Made by a program: the position numbers and the translations under genes. From the NCBI GenBank assembly GCA_017456145.1, contig JAFTJZ010000038.1:1-33436 (forward strand): DNA of 33,436 nt, written 5' to 3'. This DNA comes from Clostridia bacterium (GTDB lineage Bacteria; Bacillota; Clostridia; Oscillospirales; CAG-272). Within the stretch, counting starts at the first letter, position 1. Every line of letters starts with the position of its first letter. The notes under the pieces were generated by a model, which had not been told where the DNA came from, searched no databases, and worked only from the letters and a program-made list of their open reading frames with translations. Below are positions 1-6,205 of this stretch, in pieces.

Positions 1-941
1 TCCCCCTGCTTGAGCAGATCGTTCATGACTGCAAGAAGCTTTTGATCATTTCAGAGGACGTTGAGGGCTAGGCTCTGACCACGCTGGTACTCAACAAGCT
101 GCGCGGCACCTTCGTTTGCGTTGCTGTCAAGGCACCCGGCTTTGGCGACCGCCGCAAGGAAATGCTGCGTGACATCGCAACCCTGACCGGCGGTGAGGTC
201 ATTTCCTCCGAGCTGGGTCTGGAGCTCAAGGACACCACCGTGGGTCAGCTCGGCTCTGCTCGTCAGGTCAAGGTAACCAAGGACAACACCATCATCGTTG
301 ACGGTGCGGGTGATTCCGATGAAATCAAGGCTCGCATCTCCCAGATCAAGTCTGCCATCGAGACCACCACCTCCGATTTCGACCGCGAAAAGCTGCAGGA
401 AAGACTTGCCAAGCTGGCAGGCGGCGTTGCCGTCATCAAGGTCGGTGCTGCAACCGAGGCTGAGATGAAGGAAAAGAAACTGCGCATCGAGGATGCACTC
501 AACGCAACCAAGGCTGCCGTTGAGGAAGGCATGGTTGCCGGCGGCGGTACGGCCTACCTCAACGTCATCGGCGAGGTCGAAAAGCTGCTGGAGACCACCG
601 AAGGTGACGAGCGCACCGGTGTTCGCATCGTGCTCAAGGCGCTGGAGGAGCCCGTCCGTCAGATCGCTGCCAACGCAGGCATCGACGGCTCGGTCGTTGT
701 TGACAAGATCGTCAACTCCGGCAAGGTCGGTTATGGCTTTGACGCATACAACGAGGTTTACTGCGACATGATGAGCGCGGGCATCGTTGACCCGACCAAG
801 GTCACCCGCTCCGCTCTGCAGAACGCAGCATCCATCGCATCCGTCATTCTCACCACCGAGAGCGTGGTTGCCAACCAGAAGGAAGAGGCACCCGCAGCTC
901 CCGCCGCAGGTATGGGCGGCGGCATGGGCGGTATGTATTAA
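1..941 (+). CDS. groEL: Chaperonin GroEL, 3' part, with an in-frame amber codon
   Basis: GroEL (Hsp60) forms the double-ring ATP-dependent folding chamber in the cytoplasm. The window opens inside the gene; codons are in frame from base 3. The fragment covers the end of the apical domain, the second intermediate segment and the C-terminal equatorial domain. Family motifs are the stretch [26 protein letters not shown], the GYGFDAYN segment followed by [20 protein letters not shown], and the usual Gly-Met tail ending [10 protein letters not shown]. The reading frame is broken once: bases 69-71 read TAG where the family has a conserved Glu codon (context EDVEG[18 protein letters not shown]). No frameshift accompanies it. 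A restart at the Met at 162 would leave 259 residues lacking the apical domain and could not make a working chaperonin. Identity is certain; whether the gene is intact depends on whether that base is real. Confidence 0.95.
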
Positions 942-963
942 GTTTAAGATAACGCTTATGAAG

Positions 964-998
964 GCGGGGGAAAGCTTTTTGAAAAGTTTTCCCCCGTC
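964..998 (+). repeat. Hairpin repeat A, likely groEL terminator
   Basis: A GGGGGAAA...TTTTCCCCC inverted repeat lies 25 bases after the groEL stop, with an A/T-rich upper stem and a following CCCTC. It shares its architecture (G-rich arm, AACTTTT-type stem, C-rich arm, GGGAGGG/CCCTCCC flank) with the hairpins at 5152, 6158 and 11739. Its position just past a gene end suggests a terminator, although it lacks a long U-tract. Confidence 0.6.
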
Positions 999-1066
999 CC
1001 TCTGTTCTATAACCTTGTATCAACGGAAATTGCTCGCATCAAACACGGACATTTTTTCATTTTATG

Positions 1067-1095
1067 TTGCAAAATCATGCGGCGTATGATATAAT
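1067..1095 (+). promoter_or_regulatory. Sigma-A promoter for the first small membrane protein
   Basis: TTGCAA at 1067-1072, a 17-nt spacer and a perfect TATAAT at 1090-1095. The start codon at 1151 follows after a leader of about 50 nt. Confidence 0.75.
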
Positions 1096-1150
1096 AAGAC
1101 ATCGGTGAGTATGATCTCCATCAATATAATAATAAAAGAAAGGTCATCGC

Positions 1151-1528
1151 ATGAACCACAGGGAAAACAGCACATCTCCGCAAGCAGCAGACGCCGAAAT
1201 TTCGCCAAGCTTGCCCGCTTGCACAGTCAGTTCCTCAGAGTCAGAGCAAAAAACAAAATATTCACTCTCAATCTTATCCTTGATCTTTGGCATCGCATCG
1301 CTATTCACCTATCCGTTTGCCATGACTGTAACCGGTTCCTTTTATATTATGTACTTTTCTTTTTCCTGTGCCATCGCGTTTTCTGTTCTGGCATTAACGA
1401 TTTCTCATCTCTCCCGTATGAAGAGGCGCAGAAACGGCATGGCGCTCTGCGGCATGGTGTGCGGCATCATCACGTTTTCGTTCTGTATGCTGACAATTCT
1501 GTTCATAATCGTTATTATCTTCTTGTGA
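1151..1528 (+). CDS. DUF4190-like small membrane protein
   Basis: A 125-residue protein of unknown function. Residues 1-37 are polar and Ser/Thr/Glu-rich. They are followed by three hydrophobic segments: SLSILSLIFGIASLFTYPFA, then a Phe/Tyr-rich segment around 60-85, and a C-terminal helix ending FIIVIIFL. The stretch RRNGMALCGMVCGIITF matches the NGxAxxGxxxGIIxxV signature of the DUF4190 family, also seen in the next gene, so the two look like divergent paralogues. The start ATG has GAAAGG at 1138-1143 at a suitable distance. The gene has its own promoter and is more AT-rich than groEL or the mannosidase. Other reading frames here give longer ORFs but lack a ribosome binding site and the hydrophobic pattern. 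Confidence 0.75.
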   Translation: MNHRENSTSPQAADAEISPSLPACTVSSSESEQKTKYSLSILSLIFGIASLFTYPFAMTVTGSFYIMYFSFSCAIAFSVLALTISHLSRMKRRRNGMALCGMVCGIITFSFCMLTILFIIVIIFL

Positions 1529-1596
1529 CAACATATTCCGTCATGTAAAGCAAAATCATGCAATTTTTAAGAATTTACTAATTTTTCGTTCGGTGG

Positions 1597-1625
1597 TTGA
1601 CAAAGAAGGAAAAGTATGCTACAAT
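1597..1625 (+). promoter_or_regulatory. Sigma-A promoter for the second DUF4190 protein
   Basis: TTGACA at 1597-1602, 17-nt spacer, TACAAT at 1620-1625. It separates this gene from the preceding paralogue, so the two are transcribed independently. Confidence 0.8.
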
Positions 1626-1689
1626 AATGACGACTTAAAAAACAAGAGATTTTAAGATTCCATCTTACACAACGAAAGGAAAAAACGTT

Positions 1690-2148
1690 ATGGATCAGAA
1701 TCAAAATCAAGACTTCAATCAGAATCAAAATACCACCGAGCAGCAAGACTACACACAGAAAAGTGACTTTGATATGGGGACCCGACAGACCTATGACTTC
1801 ACGCCGCCCTCAAAACCCGAGCCCAACGGTTACGCCATTGCATCGCTGATCCTTGGCATCGTATCGATCGTGCTCTGCTGCTGTAGCTGCATATCGATCG
1901 TCACATCGATCCTTGCGATCGTTTTCGCCATTCTCTCCCGTCAGGGGCAGCCCATGCAGGGCAACGCCATGGGCGGTATGATCTGTGGCATCATCTCCCT
2001 TGTCATCACCTTTGTTTCCGTGGTCTTTATGCTCTTTAGCATTGCCGAGACCAACACAGAGGATCTGATGGATATTTACGGTGAATATTCCAATATCTAC
2101 GGCACCTACGAAGAAGATTTCAATAACGATTATTACATTGTCGAATGA
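1690..2148 (+). CDS. DUF4190 domain-containing membrane protein
   Basis: A 152-residue protein. The N-terminal 50 residues are a low-complexity Gln/Asn-rich tail (repeats of NQNQ and DF, residues 1-25), probably cytosolic and disordered. Two long hydrophobic helices follow, at about 50-82 and 95-118. The first contains CCCCSC, a run of cysteines at the membrane face. The segment PNGYAIASLILGIVSIV and the later GNAMGGMICGIISLVI are the paired signatures of DUF4190. The C-terminus is acidic and Tyr-rich (EEDFNNDYYIVE). GAAAGGA precedes the start, and a terminator follows directly, so this is a single-gene unit. The family has no established function; proteins of this shape are common in Clostridia and Bacilli. 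Confidence 0.85.
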   Translation: MDQNQNQDFNQNQNTTEQQDYTQKSDFDMGTRQTYDFTPPSKPEPNGYAIASLILGIVSIVLCCCSCISIVTSILAIVFAILSRQGQPMQGNAMGGMICGIISLVITFVSVVFMLFSIAETNTEDLMDIYGEYSNIYGTYEEDFNNDYYIVE

Positions 2149-2154
2149 CACCTC

Positions 2155-2184
2155 AAAAGCCCCGGGTTCGCTCCGGGGCTTTTA
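2155..2184 (+). terminator. Rho-independent terminator
   Basis: AAAAGCCCCGG, a 7-nt loop, then CCGGGGCTTTT: a perfect 11-bp stem with A and T flanks, so it can work on both strands. Confidence 0.9.
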
Positions 2185-2225
2185 CTGTTTATTGCGTATT
2201 TTTTTCAAAAATTAGCAAGAAAGCC

Positions 2226-2254
2226 TTGACAAATGCCGCACGAACATATATAAT
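2226..2254 (+). promoter_or_regulatory. Consensus sigma-A promoter for the alpha-mannosidase
   Basis: TTGACA at 2226-2231, 17-nt spacer, TATAAT at 2249-2254, about 37 nt before the start codon. Both boxes are perfect consensus. No operator palindrome was seen around it. Confidence 0.85.
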
Positions 2255-2290
2255 GAAGTCATCCCGTTTTCTTTGAAAGGAAATATGCAT

Positions 2291-5137
2291 ATGCAACTTA
2301 CCAACCTTCTCAAACGGCTGGAATCCGTCGCTCGCTCCAATCGCTTTGCCGAGCGCATCTACGCCGAGCTGCTTTATCTGTACCATCTCAACCGTGCAAG
2401 AGACCTCGGATGGGAGGACAAGCTGTGCACTGCCGCGGCTTATCTGTGTGAAAATCTGGACAGTGCCGGTGCCATCGTCTCGGAGGATTGCGAGGCCATT
2501 GAGACCGCGCTGTCCGATCTGTCGGCAGAGGCAAAGAGCCTGACCATTCATTGCGTCGCGCACGCGCACATTGATATGAACTGGACATGGGGCTACATGG
2601 AGACCGTTTCCATCGCTACCGAGACCTTCCGCACCATGCTGGATCTGATGCGCGATTATCCTGATTATACCTTTTCGCAATCGCAGGCAGCGGTTTATGA
2701 GATCGTGGAAAAGCACGATCCTTCCCTGCTTGCCGAAATTCGTCAGCGCGTACACGAAGGCCGCTGGGAGCTTGCCGCGACCTCTTGGGTTGAGAACGAC
2801 AAGAATATGCCGAACGCAGAATCTCTCTGCCGCCACATTCTATACACCAAGGAATATCTCTCCCGTCTGTTTGACGTTGATCCCGACACGCTGCGTCTGG
2901 ATTTTGAGCCTGACACCTTCGGACACAATGCCAACGTCCCCGAGATCCTCAAGGACGGCGGTGTCGACTACTACTACCACTGCCGCGGCTGCCAGCCGCG
3001 CGGCGCTTACCGTTGGCGCGCGCCCTCGGGCAAGGAGGTCATTGCTTACAGTGATCCGACATGGTATCAGGGTCCTCTGGATGTCACCTGCTTTGCTACC
3101 TTCCCGCAGTTCGGCAAGAACATGGGCGACGGTACACTGACCGAATTTATCAAGGTCTACGGTGTGGGCGACCACGGTGGCGGACCCTCGCGCCGCGATC
3201 TGGAAAAATTGACCGATGCCATGACATGGCCTCTCTACCCCACGTTGAAATTCAGCCGCTACGACGCATATTATGCGTATCTGGAGACGGTACGTGACCG
3301 CCTGCCCGTATACGACGGCGAGCTCAACTTCGTCTTCACGGGCTGCTACACGGCGCAGAGCCGTATCAAACTTGCCAACCGCAACGCCGAGCTGCGTCTG
3401 TACGACGCCGAAACACTGGCAGCACAGGCAGCGATCCTGACCGACAAGCTCCCCCAGACCGATTTCACCAAGGGCTGGACGAACACGCTGTTCAACCAAT
3501 TCCACGACATTCTGCCGGGCTCCGGCACCATCGAGACTCGTGAGGCCGCGCTGGGACAGTTCCAGGAGACACTGGGCTACACCAACACCGCCTCCACCGA
3601 GGCTATGCGCGCCATCAGCGCAGCGATCGACACCTCAGCTCTTCCTTACGACTTTACGGCTGCTGACGTGGCAGAGGGCAGCGGTGCAGGATTCCATATC
3701 GGGCGCGACCGCGAATTTCAGATCAGCTGTGCCGAGAGAGGGCGCGGCAGCATCCGCATTCTGCATTTGTTCAACACGCTCCCCGTCGAGCGCGACGAGG
3801 TCGTGACCTATTATCTTTGGGACTACCCCGCCGACCTGCGTAATCTGATCGCAGAGCTGCCCGACGGCACCGGTGTTCCTTTGCAGCTGCAGGACGGCAA
3901 CCGCGGTTATTATCAGCATCAGTTCTGCACGCTGCTGCTGCGCGTCAAGCTGCCGCCGATGGGTTACACCACAATCGTCCTCAAGCAGCGGGATGCCTAC
4001 CCCGAGACCGCCTTCAACCTTCCTGCGCGTCCCGACAGACGTCTGGAATTTTTCGATGACGGCGACCTCTATTTAGAGAATGAATACATCCGCGCCGACT
4101 TTGATGCCGAGACCTGCGCATTGGTCTCTCTGATTGACAAAACGACAGGCAAGCAGCTGATCGCAAAAGACAACGACAGAACGGCTGCAACCTTTGCCGT
4201 GGTGCAGGTCAATCCCCGTTTCGGTCACAGCTCATGGACGCGCGGCCCCGTAGAGAAGATCGACAACATCAATCTGAACAATCGTGTTCGCGTCAGCACG
4301 TACAACCGCCAAGCGCTGTGCGGCACCATTTCCTATGACGTTCCCTTCATGCGCTCTTCCATGACGGTCACCATCCGTCTGTATGCAGGCAGCCGCACGC
4401 TGGACTTCGACACCCGCGTCAACTGGCTGGAGGTGGGCAACAACGACGCCTCTCCCCTGCTGGTCTTCCGTACCCCCGTCGCTTACGACGTTAAGGACTA
4501 CCGTTATGAGATCGCGGGCGGCACGCAGATTCGCGGCAGTATGCCGATGGATGTGCCCAGCATCGGGCGCATGGAGCTGCTCCCCACCGACGATGCGCAG
4601 GAGTCTTACGTTCAGCTGATGGCAGACACCAAGTACGGGTTCCGCGGTTGGGGCAACTACGGCGAAATTTCGCTGATCCACGCCTCCTTCCAGCCCGACC
4701 CCTATCCTGAGCTTGGCCAGCACCACTTCCACACGGCGATCAGCGTGGTCACGGGCGAGGCAGACGCGCAGAAGACCAGCGACTGCTACCACCACGCGCC
4801 CGCGACCTTTTCGGGTGTGCCGCAAAAGGGCAGCCTGCCGCTCTCCGGCTCGGCGCTGCTGATGCTCAACGGCGACGACATCACCCCCGCAACGCAGACC
4901 GCCATCTCGCTGAGCACGGTTCGCGTCACTGCACAGGGCAATCTCATCATTCGCCTTTGCAACCGCACCGACAGCGAGCAGTCCGCAACGCTCATCCTCC
5001 CCCGCACCATCGACGCCGCATTCCTCTGCGATATCACCGAGCAGAAGAACACACCCATCAACATCGAAACCGACCGCTCCGTCCGTGTCACCGTGGATGC
5101 ACGCGCGATGCAGACGTTGAGGATTGTGTTGGAGTAA
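2291..5137 (+). CDS. Alpha-mannosidase, glycoside hydrolase family 38
   Basis: A zinc-dependent retaining alpha-mannosidase that releases mannose from alpha-mannosides. From the ATG at 2291 it has 948 residues; GAAAGGA at 2275-2281 is about 9 nt upstream, a better spacing than for the ATG at 2285. There is no signal peptide, so it acts in the cytoplasm on imported oligosaccharides. GH38 landmarks are in order: the zinc site AHAHIDMNWTWGYMET (about 91-106), SWVENDKNMPNAES, EPDTFGHNANVPEIL with the nucleophile Asp (about 209), GDHGGGPSRRDLE (about 294), and NQFHDILPGSGT (about 405), which supplies another zinc-site His. The C-terminal half is the long beta-sandwich region typical of bacterial GH38 enzymes. 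It forms a single-gene unit between its own promoter and hairpin repeat B. The manA gene further along would feed released mannose, once phosphorylated, into glycolysis. Confidence 0.95.
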   Translation: MQLTNLLKRLESVARSNRFAERIYAELLYLYHLNRARDLGWEDKLCTAAAYLCENLDSAGAIVSEDCEAIETALSDLSAEAKSLTIHCVAHAHIDMNWTWGYMETVSIATETFRTMLDLMRDYPDYTFSQSQAAVYEIVEKHDPSLLAEIRQRVHEGRWELAATSWVENDKNMPNAESLCRHILYTKEYLSRLFDVDPDTLRLDFEPDTFGHNANVPEILKDGGVDYYYHCRGCQPRGAYRWRAPSGKEVIAYSDPTWYQGPLDVTCFATFPQFGKNMGDGTLTEFIKVYGVGDHGGGPSRRDLEKLTDAMTWPLYPTLKFSRYDAYYAYLETVRDRLPVYDGELNFVFTGCYTAQSRIKLANRNAELRLYDAETLAAQAAILTDKLPQTDFTKGWTNTLFNQFHDILPGSGTIETREAALGQFQETLGYTNTASTEAMRAISAAIDTSALPYDFTAADVAEGSGAGFHIGRDREFQISCAERGRGSIRILHLFNTLPVERDEVVTYYLWDYPADLRNLIAELPDGTGVPLQLQDGNRGYYQHQFCTLLLRVKLPPMGYTTIVLKQRDAYPETAFNLPARPDRRLEFFDDGDLYLENEYIRADFDAETCALVSLIDKTTGKQLIAKDNDRTAATFAVVQVNPRFGHSSWTRGPVEKIDNINLNNRVRVSTYNRQALCGTISYDVPFMRSSMTVTIRLYAGSRTLDFDTRVNWLEVGNNDASPLLVFRTPVAYDVKDYRYEIAGGTQIRGSMPMDVPSIGRMELLPTDDAQESYVQLMADTKYGFRGWGNYGEISLIHASFQPDPYPELGQHHFHTAISVVTGEADAQKTSDCYHHAPATFSGVPQKGSLPLSGSALLMLNGDDITPATQTAISLSTVRVTAQGNLIIRLCNRTDSEQSATLILPRTIDAAFLCDITEQKNTPINIETDRSVRVTVDARAMQTLRIVLE

Positions 5138-5151
5138 GGAATATAATGCGA

Positions 5152-5186
5152 GAGGAGAGAACTTCTTAAAAGAAGTTTTCTCCCCT
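5152..5186 (+). repeat. Hairpin repeat B, likely alpha-mannosidase terminator
   Basis: GAGGAGAGAACTTCTT, a short loop, then AAGAAGTTTTCTCCCCTC, starting 14 bases after the mannosidase stop. The flank CGCTCCCCTCTTTCAAGAACTTG is the reverse complement of the flank found at repeat C, so B is inserted in the opposite orientation to C. Confidence 0.65.
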
Positions 5187-5288
5187 CGCGCTCCCCTCTT
5201 TCAAGAACTTGATTAAAAAAAGATCGTATTCTTTTTTCTGTTGCTCTTAACGGAGGATTTACAAGCATAAAAAATTTCGGCAGAGATA

Positions 5289-5317
5289 TTGTTTTCTCTG
5301 CTGATTTGTGATAGTAT
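5289..5317 (+). promoter_or_regulatory. Possible promoter of the transposase remnant
   Basis: TTGTTT at 5289-5294, 17-nt spacer, TAGTAT at 5312-5317. AGGGGTGG follows, then tandem ATG codons at 5326 and 5329. That frame closes after 38 codons, so the promoter now drives a broken gene or the chimeric ORF downstream. Confidence 0.45.
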
Positions 5318-5325
5318 AGGGGTGG

Positions 5326-5620
5326 ATGATGAAAATGGATAAAGAAAAGAATACTATCGGATATCATCAAACCGTCGGTAGGGGTTGGCGCCCACGACGA
5401 CCCGTTGATCCCGCATATTCAGCTGACACGAATTGGTGAGATTGTTGAGAAATATTTACTGTCAAGCGAAAACATATCCGGTGTAAAAATTGACCGATAC
5501 GTAATTATGCCGGATCATATTCATATCTTCATTTTCCTTAATTCGAATGAATATCTAAAACGGAAAAACGGGTCGTCGAGGGCGCCGACCCCTACCAATG
5601 AGATGTTACCCCATATGGAT
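5326..5620 (+). mobile_element. REP-associated Y1 (HUH) transposase remnant
   Basis: This is the middle of a RAYT/IS200-like single-strand transposase. In the frame of bases 5333-5617 it reads a VGVGAHDD segment, then IGEIVEKYLL, then IDRYVIMPDHIHIFIFL. The last contains the HUH-type metal-binding His pair (HIH after MPD) typical of the family. The frame continues through RAPTPTNEMLPHM, which resembles the segment preceding the RAYT catalytic-Tyr helix. The N-terminal strand (usually YFVTICT-like) and the helix carrying the catalytic Tyr are both missing. The ATG at 5326, which has a ribosome binding site, leads into another frame, so the gene is both truncated and frameshifted. The segment is clearly more AT-rich than the flanking genes, which suggests transfer. 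Confidence 0.75.
5377..5596. repeat. 29-bp imperfect inverted repeat bounding the HUH core
   Basis: The left arm (5377-5405) begins GGTAGGGG and ends GACGACCCGT, with a central GGCGCC. The right arm (5568-5596) is its reverse complement at 27 of 29 positions. The 162 bases between the arms encode exactly the HUH-motif segment. RAYT genes are known to sit among REP palindromes, so the arms are probably REP-type sequences (inference). Confidence 0.85.
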
Positions 5621-5956
5621 GTTATTGATATGCAAAAATGGTGTATTGAAGATTGGCAATTTGAATTAACTGTAATAAGGGGAAAGGCAGAACATTGTAG
5701 GTTGGGTTTGGAAAAGGGAGATAAATTTGTTTTTTCCTATGAATGCCCCGCCGGAATGTGCCCTAAAACAATGATGGCAGTATATACATGGTGTGAAGTC
5801 ATTCGATGTGGTGGTGACTTTACATATAGGGGAGAAAAGGAACGATACGAAATAAATATCCCCTGCGCTGATGGGTGTATACAATTTCATTTGAAAGCAA
5901 CACCCATTAACCGTGAAGAGAACGGGAAAACACTACCCACCAGTTCAAGACAGTAA
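5405..5956 (+). CDS. Chimeric ORF: RAYT fragment joined to a TIGR04076-type domain
   Basis: A single open frame of 183 codons from a TTG at 5405. The first 70 or so residues are the transposase remnant. After TNEMLPHM the sequence changes to a different family: FELTVIRGKAEHCRLGLEKGD, then a CPAGMCPKTMMAVY segment, a Cys-Gly-Gly motif, and CADGCIQFHLKA. Cys spacing and the PxGxC / GG / DG order resemble the small TIGR04076 proteins, whose function is unknown. That domain alone could start at ATG 5603, 5615 or 5630, none of which has a convincing ribosome binding site. It may therefore be translated from upstream or be a dying gene. Base composition is much more AT-rich than in the mannosidase and topB on either side. 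Identity of the C-terminal domain is moderately sure; the true start is unknown. Confidence 0.6.
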   Translation: MIPHIQLTRIGEIVEKYLLSSENISGVKIDRYVIMPDHIHIFIFLNSNEYLKRKNGSSRAPTPTNEMLPHMDVIDMQKWCIEDWQFELTVIRGKAEHCRLGLEKGDKFVFSYECPAGMCPKTMMAVYTWCEVIRCGGDFTYRGEKERYEINIPCADGCIQFHLKATPINREENGKTLPTSSRQ

Positions 5957-6025
5957 GACTAAAATGATATAAAAAGCATTTGATTATTTGTTTTCAGCGG
6001 AATAAATTTTGATAAGTGATATATG

Positions 6026-6068
6026 CAAAAAACTCCATCACAGACTTTCGTCCATGGTGGAGTTTTTT
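6026..6068. terminator. Bidirectional rho-independent terminator
   Basis: AAAAACTCCATCA, a 14-nt loop and TGGTGGAGTTTTTTT, with one G-T wobble in a 9-bp core stem. It has A and T tracts on the two sides and lies between convergent genes (the chimeric ORF on plus, topB on minus). Confidence 0.85.
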
Positions 6069-6157
6069 TGTCCTGTTCGGCTTTTTATGATTTCTCCGAT
6101 TAAAACATCACCAATTCCCATACAATCTTTGCATTTTCCAAAGTTTTTTGAGGGGGT

Positions 6158-6192
6158 GCGGGGGAACTTTTTTCTCAAAAAAGTTCCCCCGC
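6158..6192. repeat. Hairpin repeat C, at the 3' end of topB
   Basis: A perfect 16-bp stem: GCGGGGGAACTTTTTT, loop CTC, AAAAAAGTTCCCCCGC. The preceding flank CATTTTCCAAAGTTTTTTG plus a G-rich run also occurs, inverted, next to repeat D at 11771-11801. It lies 13 bases past the topB stop. Confidence 0.85.
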
Positions 6193-6205
6193 TATTCAAT
6201 CCCGC

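Noticed and set aside
60-80. Pyrrolysine or general TAG recoding as the explanation for the groEL amber codon
   Set aside because: GroEL is not a pyrrolysine protein, the codon replaces an ordinary conserved Glu, and no other long gene in the window contains an in-frame TAG.
1105-1548. A 147-codon plus-strand frame overlapping the first DUF4190-like gene
   Set aside because: No ribosome binding site, and no hydrophobic pattern; the shifted frame at 1151 has both plus the family signature.
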